64,000 nucleotides of DNA from Glandiceps talaboti (GCF_964340395.1 NC_135556.1:18410001-18474000); one strand, 5' to 3'. Counted from the stretch's first letter, positions 43,965 to 62,021 are shown. Translations and numbers: made by a program. Notes: generated by a model from the sequence alone, not told the origin.

Positions 43965-45456
43965 ATCAGGGAACCCATATTTAACTTCTCATATCTGTTC
44001 ATTTTCTAGAATGGCGTAATTTCTGCTTTACCACAACTACTACAGTGGATATCTGTTGTTTGCTTTGGCTTATTGGCGGACGTAGTACGGAGAAGGAAGA
44101 TCATGTCGACGCTATCCGTCAGAAGAACGTTATCTGCCGTTGGTTGGTACATTTTTTTTTATCAAACCAGTAATAATTGTCGGCTCATTATGACATCATC
44201 AATTGATTGTGGCGGAGTATGGTGACACGACAGTTGATTAGAAATTAAATTACGCAGTGATTAAATAATTGCCCTAAGAATGTACAACAAAACAAACAAA
44301 AATAAAACAAAACACACTCAATATTAAATAATCATTTTTATATTTCAAGGTATGTACCTACCGGCCGCATTTCTTCTCGGTGCTGGGTTTGTTGGATGTG
44401 GAAAGGAGGGATTAGCCATAACACTTATATCTATCGCAACGTTCTTTGGCGGAGCAGGTTTCCCAGGATTTAAAGTCAATCACGTTGAACTGGCTCCACG
44501 ATTTGGTGGAATTATTTATGGATTCACAAACATGCTTGCGTCTATCCCAGGTTTTGCTGCCCCATATGTAGTAGGGTCACTTACAAATGAAGCAGTAAGT
44601 CGGTTGCCTTTGTTTTTCTTTTAAATGATGTCCGTCTATCTGTGTGTCTGTGTCTGTGTGTCTGTCTCTCTGTCTGTCTGTCTGTCTGTCTGTCTGTATG
44701 TATGTATGTACGTACGTACGTACGTACGTATGTATGTATGTATGTATGTGTGTGTGTAACGTATGTTTTGTATGTATGTATGTATGTATGTATGTATGTA
44801 TGTATGTGTGTGTGTGTGTGTGTGTGCATGTATGTTTGTATGTTTGTATGTATGTATGTATGTATGTATGTATGTATGTATGTATGCTTCATGGAAAAGA
44901 CACACCGTGTCAAATGACGACGCCCCCGTATAACTATCTATTATAAATAATGAAGTGTTGTTTCTTGTTCGAAGTGGGGTTTGGGGTGATGGTTGTCATA
45001 GATACATGGGCAGAAAGAGAATGCCTTCGTAGTTTCACTAACTAGGATCAAAATGAACGCTTTCTCACAGATTCTTTCTTCTTTCGTTGACCTTCATACT
45101 GTTAATTATTATGCGCTTTCTCCGCCAAGTTTCTCTATCATAAAAAAATCTTCTAGCTTGTCTATCGTCACCACACAATACTTGTAATTGTCCATTTTTA
45201 TCCCCTTCATTAACAGAATACTCGTTCAGAGTGGTTAATTGTCTTCGCAATATGTGCAGTACTGTATTTCATTGGTGGAACTGCTGTTCTTTTAACTCTA
45301 CAAGTGGACGAACAGGACTGGGCTAAATCGAAAATTAAGACTTACGCAGATAAAGAACTCCAAGATGAACTCCCAGATGAAGTCGAGCTGGTTACCAATG
45401 GAAAAACACCAGGAAACATTGATCCAGACGGGAAGAATAACACTACCAAATATTAA
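34629..45456 (+). CDS. SLC17-family transporter, tandem copy 1, 505 aa
   Basis: Ten exons: 34629-34646, 39131-39322, 39795-40028, 40741-40828, 41731-41817, 42037-42167, 42682-42831, 44010-44142, 44350-44594, 45217-45456. Phases agree throughout and give 505 aa, normal for SLC17. The six-codon first exon (MANSNW) is supported by the same exon in copy 2. Family motifs are CLRNNLSVTIVAMVN in the first membrane helix (R32), QGLLLGAYYYGYASSQIFGG, GVIFPVHHQMWGKWAPPLER (H156), GVISALPQLLQWI, and FKVNHVELAPRFGGIIYGFT. SLC17 proteins are 12-helix anion or organic-anion carriers of plasma membrane, lysosomes or synaptic vesicles; the substrate (sialate, glutamate, nucleotide, urate or phosphate) cannot be read here. 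The usual Glu just before GV(T/I)FP is Gln (Q148). A palindromic RT-containing element sits in intron 1 and a 404-bp MITE in intron 4; copy 2 lacks both. Confidence 0.93.
35267..36766. mobile_element. Palindromic element enclosing a broken non-LTR reverse-transcriptase fragment
   Basis: Two long inverted arms, ~35267-35490 and ~36588-36766, match at most positions; both read, in opposite sense, GCATGCAATTTACATAAT, TATTTTAGCATACGCAATTA, CTGGTCAACGGG, GTAGGTCGATTTCATT and TGATAGCAAAATATTTCA. Between them lies the RT fragment described separately. The arrangement resembles a foldback element that took in retroelement DNA. It is in intron 1 of SLC17 copy 1 and absent from copy 2, so it probably arrived after the duplication. 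No target-site duplication was obvious. Confidence 0.7.
35640..36530 (+). pseudogene. Non-LTR retrotransposon reverse transcriptase, broken fragment
   Basis: Translation shows an RT N-terminal region with AETFNDFFSNIGPNLA, FFRPVNGNDIAKEISRLDP and the motif around NFRPISILPILSKVFE, then NTQYGFRKKYSTKLALADLV and GIFIDHKKAF. Two overlapping frames (35532-36119 and 36094-36537) must be combined, so there is a frameshift near 36100. The sequence diverges just after the first catalytic-Asp region, and no YxDD box follows, so it cannot encode an active enzyme. The family resembles L2/CR1/Jockey-type elements, which I cannot separate by eye. Confidence 0.85.
36990..37640. repeat. Three-unit tandem repeat in SLC17 copy 1 intron 1
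   Basis: Units starting AATAAA(G/C)TTTCATAGCATC at 37078, 37243 and 37482 each continue with GACAGTAAG, GTGGAGG or its variant, a TTTGAGACTGG-like string and a GGGGGTCCTAG/CCCC stretch. The last two also share the preceding AAAAGCAACTAC(A/G)TAAGG. No coding capacity. Confidence 0.7.
38320..38489. repeat. Long inverted repeat (hairpin), arms ~67 bp, spacer ~35 bp
   Basis: 38320-38387 and 38423-38489 are near-perfect reverse complements over CGCGATTTCTTTTTGGCTGT and ACATTTACTGTCG, extending outward with more mismatches through the AAAATCCGAT region to CAATCTGA. Only the right-arm outer part has a counterpart in copy 2 (about 48318-48352). It lies in intron 1 of SLC17 copy 1. Confidence 0.75.
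39340..39556. repeat. (TATG)n/(TCTG)n compound microsatellite, SLC17 copy 1 intron 2
   Basis: Begins ~17 nt after the exon 2 donor. TATG, TCTG, TACG and again TATG blocks. Copy 2 has a shorter array at the same place (48991-49060). Coding frames across it are artefacts. Confidence 0.95.
40310..40381. repeat. (ACAT)n(ACAG)n microsatellite, SLC17 copy 1 intron 3
   Basis: About seven ACAT units followed by ACAG units. The matching site in copy 2 (49797-49918) carries GGAC/GGGC/ACAG variants. Confidence 0.95.
41028..41205. repeat. (TATCA/TATCC)n low-complexity array, SLC17 copy 1 intron 4
   Basis: Pentamer-like CGTAT, TATCA, TATCC and CATCA strings, present also at 50607-50760 in copy 2. Confidence 0.9.
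41221..41624. mobile_element. 404-bp MITE-like insertion, only in SLC17 copy 1
   Basis: Ends are GGGGT...ACCCC. Removing it with one copy of a flanking AT dinucleotide gives a sequence the same length as the uninterrupted site in copy 2 (about 50804-50820: CATCATATATCAAAG), so the insertion and its 2-bp target duplication are read directly. Inside, ATCGAACG occurs near the left end and twice near the right end, and TGACGTCA occurs near the left end. No ORF. A non-autonomous DNA transposon of unknown superfamily. Confidence 0.75.
42168..42253. repeat. (AG)n microsatellite at the exon 6 donor of SLC17 copy 1
   Basis: The intron 6 donor GTGAGAGAGA runs straight into (AG)n. Copy 2 has a longer pure tract, 51345-51458. 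Confidence 0.95.
43020..43170. repeat. (GATT)n then (GATA)n microsatellite, SLC17 copy 1 intron 7
   Basis: Mainly GATT units ending in a few GATA. The same place in copy 2 (52215-52262) is (GGTT)n. Confidence 0.93.
43480..43975 (+). pseudogene. Acidic ORF remnant in SLC17 copy 1 intron 7
   Basis: A frame with GSDSQEKGEEDASASD, two poly-Asp tracts from (GAT)n (43742-43792 and ~43899-43963) and DSESDESDTDNGNTEGG between, preceded by other frames reading KNKVELVEAHLAHTLGQQ. It resembles the acidic tail of a transposon-encoded protein with stops and frameshifts, but the family is not clear. Copy 2 retains a different piece, 52410-52525, reading poly-Asp, NDIRELI, then KVTRSGRVFTTWKARFRY. It lies inside an intron, so it is not an SLC17 exon. 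Confidence 0.45.
44632..44884. repeat. (TCTG)n(TACG)n(TATG)n compound microsatellite, SLC17 copy 1 intron 9
   Basis: Begins ~37 nt after the exon 9 donor. Copy 2 has (TATC), (TCTG) and (TATG) blocks at 54045-54147. Confidence 0.95.
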
Positions 45457-45768
45457 CCTAAAAGGAGTCATTTCATGACCGTTATTTTCTGGCAATATTC
45501 TACATTGCGAAAAGAGGAATATGGGAAAATGAAATATAATTAGAAAAGTAATAATTAGTTCTTTTTGATCACGACAAAGGGGTCTAAATAACTTATGAGT
45601 AACATTTCGCCTGTTCAGGACGACAGGCTTTGTCAAACTGTCTAGTTGCTAGCGCTAGACAAGTCCATGAAGTCAGTGAACCCCAAGCTGCTATAGTGAC
45701 ATAAACTGTGGATAAGTAGCATCCTGGGCGGACAAATATACCATATTTGGACATAACATAACTGTCCA

Positions 45769-45774
45769 AATAAA
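45769..45774 (+). promoter_or_regulatory. Candidate polyadenylation signal, SLC17 copy 1
   Basis: AATAAA about 310 nt after the stop. Plausible but unconfirmed. Confidence 0.35.
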
Positions 45775-45834
45775 CACTAACTTTATGGGCGACTGTGTTA
45801 TTGGTTAGTATTGTGTGATTGATAATGACTATAG

Positions 45835-46147
45835 AAGGGAAAGCAGTGTCACCACCATGTTAAAGGAACTTAATGGAAACCACTATCGGAGCGAAGAAGA
45901 GAACAACGACTTCAGCTCATGTTTAGAATCATAAATGACCTAGTTGCAATCCCTGCTGAAACCCATGTTAAATTCAACCCAATTCAAAACATTACTGATA
46001 CAAGCATGTAAAACAGACACTTTCAAACATTCCTTCATCCCACGAACTATTATTGACTGGAATCACTTACCTGATAACATTGTAACTTGCACAAATTTAG
46101 ATCAATTTAAATCTGGTTTATCAGAAATACCAACTCATTATGACTAG
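45835..46147 (+). pseudogene. C-terminal fragment of a non-LTR retrotransposon ORF2
   Basis: Reads, with frame changes, SVTTMLKELN, a FRIINDLVAIPAETHVKFNP-like stretch, then TDTFKHSFIPRTIIDWNHLP and LDQFKSGLSEI. This is the conserved tail seen after the RT domain in L2/CR1/Jockey-like elements (FPRTIxxWNxLP). It is a 5'-truncated, frameshifted copy with no counterpart in SLC17 copy 2, and may belong to the same family as the fragment at 35640-36530. Confidence 0.8.
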
Positions 46148-46465
46148 AGACTGCGCACCTGCAGGATTACTGCTCAATTCTTTAGTTACTCTGCAGTATT
46201 ATACATATACAGATTAACAAAGACACGGTGACTGTGTGGGTGGTTGTGGATAAATTTTTTAATTGCATCTCATGCATCTCGAGACTTCTAGAGTCAACAA
46301 CTTTGACTATACTGTGAGTGAAGGTATAAATCGTAACGATACTGTATAGGAACTAGACGAATGATGTCGCGGAATGTTGAATAAATATCACTTATTTTAA
46401 GCTTTATCGGCAATTGTAAGTGTATGGTCAAACGTTTACAATCTGTCAGACCACCTTAAAAATGT

Positions 46466-47107
46466 TGCCCCTTACGGTTGTTAACAATTGCAATTACGTT
46501 CATTACATTACAATGAAGTGTATGTAACTACTAGACTCAATTAACAATTCACAGCTACAGTAATTACAATTATTGTATATGCGTAATTAATAAATATTTA
46601 TTTTCAGTGCAATATGGTAATTTGTTTTGTTACTTTTAATTCGTTTATTGTTGTTTTAATATTAGAACTCCACTTCAATCTCCCGCATCAAGTGCCATAA
46701 ACTCGATCAAATGCACGAAAACACTGCATGTCACGAGACAGGGAAGTGTCCCGGATGACCACAACCAAACACAATGAGTGCAAGCTACTAAGAAAGGGTC
46801 TACAATAAAACAATATTTGTCTCAATGATTAATCATTCATTTTTAGGTCCCTTGAACTACCTACTGTGTAAATAAATGGGTGGTGTTTGGATACACAACT
46901 AACTCTACAGACCAGTAGGAATTCGTCATCATGTGAACACAATTTCAACCTTTGATTTGTAACCTTGTAGAACCAAACAAGAAATGGCTTTTAGTAAATT
47001 TACTTAGTTCATATCGACCATTCAAGATCAGATAAACTATTTTTATTATGATTTATGCCCCGGGGATTTATGGCTCTTAAACTCGGCAAGATCAGTTGAC
47101 CAGTACT
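46466..47107. other. Spacer between the duplicated SLC17 units
   Basis: AT-rich, no gene seen. The left unit stops matching the right unit near 46465; the second unit begins near 47108 with CGCATCGACGAAGGTGG, the counterpart of ~34443. Confidence 0.5.
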
Positions 47108-47288
47108 GTTCGCATCGACGAAGGTGGTCCTGATAATCCCGGAACGTCCACGTTCTCCAAACCTTCAAATTCGTTGCTTACTTTCATCGGAAAACGTATT
47201 TGCCCTTTTAAAAGTTCACCAGCAAGAGTAACTGACGCCAATCATTTGGGAAGTAGCTATTAGAGAAAATCAACTTTGTAGGCGAAAA

Positions 47289-54865
<7,577 letters not shown>

Positions 54866-55312
54866 CTCAAAACGAGTCATTTCGTGACTGTTATTTTCTG
54901 GCACAGTGTTTGCAAAAAACAGAATATGGGAAAATGAAATATAATCAGAAAAGTAATAATTAATTGGTTCTTTTATCCCCACAAATGGGTCTAAATAACT
55001 TACGAGTAAAATGTCGCCTGTTCAGGCCGACAGGCTTTGTCAAACTCTCTGTTTACTACCGCTTGGAAGTATTCTTGCATTTACGACCATAGTCAGAAAC
55101 ATGTACAGCAAGTCTGGTAAGAACCAAGTTACGGACAAAGGCATATTCTACAGTAAATTTAAAATGATCATATTATAGTACAACTATACCACTACAGTCT
55201 TTTGCATATGACACTGTTACACGTTGGTTTATCATTTGAGCACGTCCTGATATATGTTATAATTTCTTTAGATAAATTTTACAAGTCCATGATGTCAGTA
55301 ATGTTCAACTTA

Positions 55313-55318
55313 AATAAA
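55313..55318 (+). promoter_or_regulatory. Candidate polyadenylation signal, SLC17 copy 2
   Basis: AATAAA about 450 nt after the stop, within the duplicated 3' flank. Confidence 0.3.
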
Positions 55319-55405
55319 TTACACTTATTTTAAGCTTTATCGACAATTGTATCTGTATTGCCAAGATTTACAATCTGCCAGACCACGCTAAAAATTGTTT
55401 TAATT

Positions 55406-57045
55406 ACTTTTCTTTCCGTGATTTCTTTTTGTTAGTTGCCTGCCTCGTTCCTCCACATTTTAGCCCCCTCCCACCCTCTTGGAGCGGTGCCCCAGGGGGC
55501 TACCACGGTTATAATAGGTTAAATTGGTTCCGTACACAACCATATTTTTGACATGCTACGTCCGAGTTTTTTTCAACCTGACATCCTAAGGGGCTACTTC
55601 ACGTCACTTTGACTTTGGTTTGCGACAGATGCAAATTTGTAGTTAAAATCAAAATTTAATGTAGAACAGTTTTACTTTTAAAAAAAAACACTTTAGTGCA
55701 TGAAACACGTATCAATTTTGTTAATGAATTGGACATCGAACACAAGCTTTCGTTTTTTTGTTTGTTTTTGAGCTTTTTATTGTTCCTAGGTTTGCAGTAA
55801 AGTTACTTTTGTGTGCAATCCCCTGAAGAATAAAAAGCAGCTCAATAATGAAAAATAGCGAGAATGACACTGTAGCACAACTGTATTTAGCGTGGTCTTG
55901 TTGCTAGGCATTTTTGCATACATTTTTGGAATCTGTGTTCACTTACAAACCCACCCCTGTTGTTGTCTTTGTAATATGAAACATCATTTCACTGTTGTAT
56001 AAGGGTGTGATCAACACCTCCAGAAACATCCCAATCAAGTTTCAGCCCATTCACCATGCAAGTTCAAAACACAAGCATGTCATGAATACTTCTTAATCTG
56101 AACACCTCTAAGAACGTTCTAAGCAATTTCAGACCGATCTGCTGAGTAGTTTTGGAGTTTCATTTTTTTGACCAAAAATCACATTTTCACCAAAATCACT
56201 CACCGGTGGTATAAAGATCATTTTGATTTGAACAATTTCTCAAATAATACACCCACCAAACATGGCAATCGGTCCAGTGGTATTTGACTTTAAGTTGTTA
56301 ACACACACGCACACACGCGCGCGCACCCACACAGACTGACAGACACACGCAGACTCTTTGTCACGCCTATAGCACTACTGAACCTGCAGGTCAAAATCGA
56401 AACACTAATGCTACAAATATTGCATCTTTGTCCGAAATATACTTAAAAGTAACATATACACATTCTGTTTTCTATGCAATTTTTGATTAGATGTTCGAAG
56501 CAAATGCATATTTTTGTAGTGTAGTGTAGCCCATCGTACCAGTGCAAATATCTGGATATTGCACCCGAAACATTGCAGTATTAAACACAACGACGTCGAT
56601 ACAATCGTATATATAATGTACTAGTACTCGTGAAACAGGGTTTACACACGTGAAGTGCACCGTCGCCTCTTTTACGGCACCGTCGAAACTTGCCGTAAGA
56701 ACAGGTAATATTTCATTTCGAAGTGTAGCGGAAGAAATAACAGCTCTGGTTTTCGAGAATGGTGAAGTGGTGTAATATATCATATATTTATCCCAAAAGA
56801 AAGAGCAAATTTGAATTGAACAATTCATTACATTACTAGTTTAAACAAATGTCCAGTTTGTTGGAATTTTTATAACTCATTTGGAACACAGTGCGATGCA
56901 GGCACATCACGTTGTCAACACGATGACGTAACGTTCGATGTAGAAAGTGCGCACTTGGAAACACGTGGAATTGTTTACATATTCTTATTCCGATGTTCGA
57001 CAGGCAGTTGTTCAACATACAAATGATCAATGTTAGATAGCAAAT
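55406..57045. other. Intergenic region and SOX gene promoter, with repeat debris
   Basis: About 55830-56400 has the look of a dispersed-element 3' end: an inverted match to the 32.9-kb repeat at 55892, then an (AC)n/(CG)n tract at 56302-56335. Around 56664, GCCTCTTTTACGGCACCGTC resembles 15674 in intron 11 of the EAR-repeat gene, so the minus-strand frame at 56487-56828 is likely repeat-derived. Upstream of the SOX start are a CRE-like TGACGTAA (56924-56931), an E-box CACGTG and a forkhead-like TGTTTAC. Confidence 0.5.
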
Positions 57046-58760
57046 ATGGATGAGAACATGGATACCGGGGAAAATACTTTAATCAATACCTGTACGAATT
57101 TGAAGGAAGTGTCGTCAGATGAGAACATGGAATTAGGCTTAAACTCCGATGGTAAACCTTCACCAATACAATGTAAAGCATCGGCTACCACTCCGTCAGA
57201 TGGAAGACGACGGGTAGCTAGTCTAGAAACAATGTTCGCCGAAAATCTTAAAATCAGCCCGGGCAAGATAAGCGAGAGTCGGGTTGCTGATGGTATTTCG
57301 TCACCCCATGTTGTTGACACCGGCGAAATGTGTGCAATCATTACTAAAAATAATCTAGTTACACGTAACGGAAATGTTGCCATGGTACCGAATCCAGATA
57401 TTATTACCAACGGAGACATGAGAACGCGAATTGATACATCAGTAGACAATAAGAGTCAGCGTCCTACCGGGTCATCAATTTTGACTACCGTGTCGAAGAC
57501 TGACAACGCTCCTGTTGGAACGCCAGTCAGCGTGGAATCTTGCATTCCGAACGTTACACTGGAAAGGAAAACTTGTGAAAACAAAACGATGCAAGACACA
57601 CACCAGGTAACAAGTCCAAGTTCTCCTCATCCACAACAAGAGAATGTGCATCCGATCACATCACATGTCTTGTCTGGGGAGAATGATGCACAGGAAGCCG
57701 CAGTCAAGTTGGATGGACTTGAAAGAATTGAAAAATCACAAACTCCTATCATTATGAAAAGCATCCCATCCACTTGTACGCTGCCTTCGACAGTTTCAAC
57801 CAGTGCAGTGGCGATGATGTCGCCCACGTATACAAGCTGTCGAACACCCAGAGTGACATCGACAAGTAGGCCTATCATAACTGTTACGTTATCGTCTTCA
57901 GGGGCATTAATAAACGCTTCGGTAGACAAAGCATTCACTGGCAGCACTACAGGAATATCACAGACACGTAGAAACAAAACAGTCGTGAATATTGCAACAC
58001 CGAGTAAATCAAGCGAGTGTACTGAATCACGTAGAAACGATACTGATAGTAATACAAAACTATCAGGGGAAGTACAAAGGAGACAGGCCACCACCCCTGG
58101 ATCTGGTTTATCATCGACCGCTGAATCACAGAATGGTTTGGTACAGAGCAATAAATTGCCCAGTAGTGTTTTACATACTCAGCCGACAGCTTCAGTAAAC
58201 CCCATGACTTACGATGGAACGGGTCAACGCGGAACGGCTACACAACCCGGGGGTACACAACTAGACACCGTTATTAACAAGACTGGTCCCACCGTTCTGT
58301 CTACTACATCCAATGTACAAACGGACATGGTAAAGTCCGCAAGTATGGCATGCGTAAAGACCAGTTCAACAATTATTTTACCACGAACAAACCAAGAAAC
58401 TTTATCGGGAAATGAAAAGAGTGAACAGTCGATCAAAACACCATCTCCAAGCATTCCAACATCCGTTAGTCCTACCATTCCACTACAGACTCGTAACAAC
58501 ACAGACTCGATTTCACATGGTAACAAAACCACAACCACCCCTCTACAGCCAACTCCACGGATTAAACGTCCTATGAACGCTTTCATGGTTTGGTCGAGGT
58601 AGATATGTTTTATGATATAAAACCTTACATGTAAACACAAACAGATGGAGGTTTGCACAGAAAGTATAAGTGTCAGCCATCAGTTCTAGCCATGTGTGTT
58701 CCAAATTTCGCAGTTATTTTGATAATACGATGACATGTACACACACACACACACACACAC

Positions 58761-58794
<34 letters not shown>

Positions 58795-58864
58795 CGACCG
58801 CAACACAGACAGAAAAACAGACATGACAATACTCTAAACTTCCCTTGCAGAAGGTAAAAATCGG

Positions 58865-58904
<40 letters not shown>

Positions 58905-60808
58905 CGCAACACAGACAGAAAAACAGACATGACAATACTCAAACCTTCCCTTGCAGAAGGTAAAAATCGGATTGGAAAAGTACCGTATACGAAATACTGA
59001 AATACTGGGAGAGTTTGTACACAAAGTAGATTGGACATTTACTCAGTACCGTTTGCCGAGAAGCAAATCATGCAAATTGTGTTTAACATTTAACTTTCTT
59101 TCATGTCACTTGAATTTAAGCAGTTGTTTGTAGCCTCATTTTGTAATATAATATTGTGTAAATACGGAATATTATGTAACTTTTGTTATCTTTCAGGGAA
59201 GTCCGACCTACACTGATCAAGCAATATCCAAACTGCAATAACAATGAAATTAGCAAGAAACTTGGAGATATTTGGAAAGGTTTATCTGAGAAACAGAAAG
59301 CTCCTTTTTTTCAAATAGCGGCAAAATTACGAGATGAGCACCAGGTTAACGACTCTCGTACAATGATTTTCCGTCCAACTAAGAACAGAGCTAGGAAAAA
59401 TACGAGCGAAAGTCGACTCGAAGCACTTGTCAAAGAACAAAGACAACTCACTCCTTCCAGGAGAAATATTGTTAGCGCACCCTCTATTGTCAGTGATAGG
59501 AAAAGAGCATCAATTTCACCTCGTGATTTAGACGTTATATCTGATCGTTGTTATGGCAATGATCGACCAATCGCCATACGCGATATTGAACGCGTTCTTG
59601 ACAGTAAGTTTTTGTGGGCTGTGATTTCTCCAAATCCTGTGTTTGTATATGATGGTTTCGTTATCGATGAAAATGGGTACTTGGTCGAAGTGAAAAATCA
59701 AAATCCTGATTGGTTGTTACCTAACTGGATACTGGACGATGATGATATCGTGAAGAAATTTGCCGACAGACAAAATCAGGAAACTGCCGAGACGATCTAC
59801 CAGTCTCTCCTAGATGAGCTTGGGCCAATCGATTGTGACGTGACCGATGCCGACAATATACTTTTTTCCAACCGGAGTGATAATGACGCAAACGAAACTC
59901 TCCTGGAGTCCCTAGACAGGGCTGACGACAAGCTTGTCGAAGATGCTTTTGATAGACTGTTTGGTGAATATTTTACTGGTTCTGAAAAATCTTTGAACGT
60001 GACAGAAACCCCAGTCCTTGGCCATGGAATAGAGAGAAGAGGGAATGAAAAAGAGGAGGGGAACAAGAACAAGGAAAATGGACAGACGGAGTCATCAAAC
60101 ACTGAAAATAAAGTTAATCAACCAAAACAAGAACGTTTAACTATGGAATTGTCAAACCTGGGTTTAAAGGTAGATACTGTGACGACCACTAAAGGTGAGC
60201 TCATGAAAGTAGACGATTCGCCAGTGAAATCTAAAGTGGTGTTAGAAGTTGAAGAATCAAGTCCAATAAAAATGCAAAGATCTGACAAAATTGATGAGAG
60301 AAAGGAGAAAGAAAGCAGTCCATTGTCGGCTAGGGTTAACCAACCTGTGGTCAACGTGACAGAACGACGTAGTCCAGTACATACAACACCACCTTTACAG
60401 GAAAGCAACGAACATTCTCCTCCAAATGCAGATAGATGTCAAAGTTCACCAAAGAAATCTAGAGGAGATATTGATGAGCCACAACGTAAACATCGTCGGT
60501 CTTCTTCAGCAAAAACAGGTGTCAAGTTTGTGAGAACCGAACCATACATGACTCGACGTCGAAGTCTTGGTCTGTCTTTGAATTCAACAAAACAACCAGG
60601 AAACTCGTGTGAATCAGAGATTCCAAAACCCGATTCTGTATTTACTAACTCCGGTCAGTCTTCTGTAGAAACAAATGATTATGGTCTGCCAGTCATTGAT
60701 AACCATAGCAACAGTAGCGAATTAAAAGCGAGTCCTGGTAAATGTAAACAAAATAAGTACAAATGTACCTGTTACTCTCGACACTGTAAAAAATGCTATA
60801 CAAGTTAA
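57046..60808 (+). CDS. SOX30: SOX-family HMG-box transcription factor, SOX30-like, 1054 aa
   Basis: Two exons, 57046-58598 and 59197-60808, join in phase 2 (TGGTCGAG/gtagat; tttcag/GGAAGTC) to give 1054 aa. The HMG box, about residues 505-583, starts RIKRPMNAFMVWSR with the SOX signature RPMNAFMVW, and continues EVRPTLIKQYPNCNNNEIS, KKLGDIWKGLSEKQKAPFF and KLRDEH. The RPxL, NNxEIS and LSExQKxP features fit SOX30 better than other SOX groups. The box binds DNA in the minor groove, and the protein should act in the nucleus. The ~500-residue N-terminal region is Ser/Thr/Pro-rich and low in hydrophobics. After the box come basic residues, an unusual hydrophobic patch (WAVISPNPVFVYDGFVID), acidic and charged stretches, and a cysteine-rich end (KCTCYSRHCKKC). 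In vertebrates SOX30 works in spermatogenesis; a germline role here is inference. The intron cuts the HMG box after VWS. Confidence 0.88.
58737..58971. repeat. Duplicated ~110-bp unit with (ACAG)n in the SOX intron
   Basis: Two tandem copies run from an ACAGACAG tract through CAACACAGACAGAAAAACAG, CATGACAATACTC and CTTCCCTTGCAGAAGG to TAAAAATCGG, ending ~58862 and ~58971. Each holds a CTTGCAG acceptor-like motif. The real acceptor is at 59195-59196. Confidence 0.85.
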
Positions 60809-61547
60809 AGTGATAGATACAACTGATTCGTGAGATCAGTCCAAATAGATACCTGTTACTCCTGACACTTCTGCGGAATGTCAGGACGGAATACAATACA
60901 GGATAAGTGGTAGATACATATGATTGACAAGAGAAGATGATTGACATGTAAACACTAGTTGAAACTGATTAGTTGTCAACTATATATTTAGCCACCACTG
61001 CCTGTGTTTATTTTGTCTTCCATACTATGTAGCTAATGTTCAACAATATATATGTTTGCTGTGATTTCAAAGCTCAGTTATGGAATGTAGCACTTACGAT
61101 AAATGTTTTCTTTGGGTTGATATTTCGTTTTATACACTTTCTGTCAGAATATTTTGATTTCATATTTTGATTTTATTTATTGTCTTGTCGTAATAAACAA
61201 GTACAAAAACTATTACAAATATAGAATATGATTATCCTAAATTTGGTGATTTACAAGAGGAAAACAATTTGTGATATACTGAAAGAAAAATAATGGCTTT
61301 ACTTGCAATATTTTTTCCCCATTTAGACGTTCTTTATTCTTTTATTTTGAAAATCTATATTGCAATGTGTTTACAAAGGACAAGTTGTATGGTCTTATGT
61401 CATGGTTTGTGTGTATACTGCCTTTACTCCAGCTTGTCTACATCACTGGTCTGTGTCTATGGTAGCTATTATCTAAACTTAGCTTGTTATACTAGCTATT
61501 CAAACTTTAAAAGTTAGCTACACCCCCTAAAAGCCATTATGGAGCCA
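60809..61547 (+). other. SOX gene 3' UTR and flank
   Basis: Follows the TAA stop. AATAAA at 61192-61197 is a good polyadenylation candidate, giving a ~400-nt 3' UTR. No other gene seen up to the SINE. Confidence 0.5.
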
Positions 61548-61826
61548 TGATGGGCAGCAAATGGTTAGTGGCCGGCTTGGAATCTGCAGGTTGCAGGTTC
61601 GAGCCCCATCACTGCAATTTGTTTCTAAGTGGCTTAAGTCCTTGGGCAAGATTTGAGCCACGACTGTGCCTCAGTCCACCCAGCTGTATAATTGGGGACC
61701 TGGTAGGATGGATATTGCAATGTGAATGCTTTTTTTAATCCAATGGGCTTATAAAGGCTGCAATGGATTGTATGCTCCCAATGGAGTTGAGGAAGTATAA
61801 AGGGCACAGATTAGCAATGCAATGCA
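61548..61826 (+). mobile_element. tRNA-derived SINE
   Basis: The head aligns with a tRNA: GCAAATGGTTAGTGGCC (A-box region), then GGTTGCAGGTTCGAGCCCCA with an exact B-box GGTTCGAGCC at 61596-61605. The body holds CCTTGGGCAAGATTTGAGCC, CTCAGTCCACCCAGCTGTAT and AATTGGGGACC, strings which I recall from widespread metazoan SINE central domains; I do not assign the family. The 3' part matches the truncated copy at 19735-19935. RNA polymerase III would transcribe an active copy from the internal A/B boxes. Confidence 0.8.
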
Positions 61827-62021
61827 TATGTAGACAGGCTATCTTATTTTGTATACATTAACACGATATGCACTTTCAGGCATTCTGTATTTCAAGTTTC
61901 AATCTTTTTTGAAACACAAAGTTCACGTCAAACCTAGCATCTCTGCTTATTTTTTGTCAATATTTTATTACTATAGATATTTATTTTGGTGATATTTTTG
62001 TGTACACATACATACACTATT

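Noticed and set aside
43649-44019. Poly-Ser and poly-Met frames overlapping the acidic remnant
   Set aside because: Other-frame readings of (GAT)n tracts in SLC17 intron 7.
56487-56828. Minus-strand 113-codon frame upstream of the SOX gene
   Set aside because: It has diverse composition, but part of it (around 56664-56750) resembles sequence at ~15674-15760 in an intron, so it is probably a dispersed repeat. No start context or splice support.
57627-58658. Minus-strand frames opposite SOX exon 1
   Set aside because: Shadow frames of a real coding exon with Ser/Thr-rich codons.
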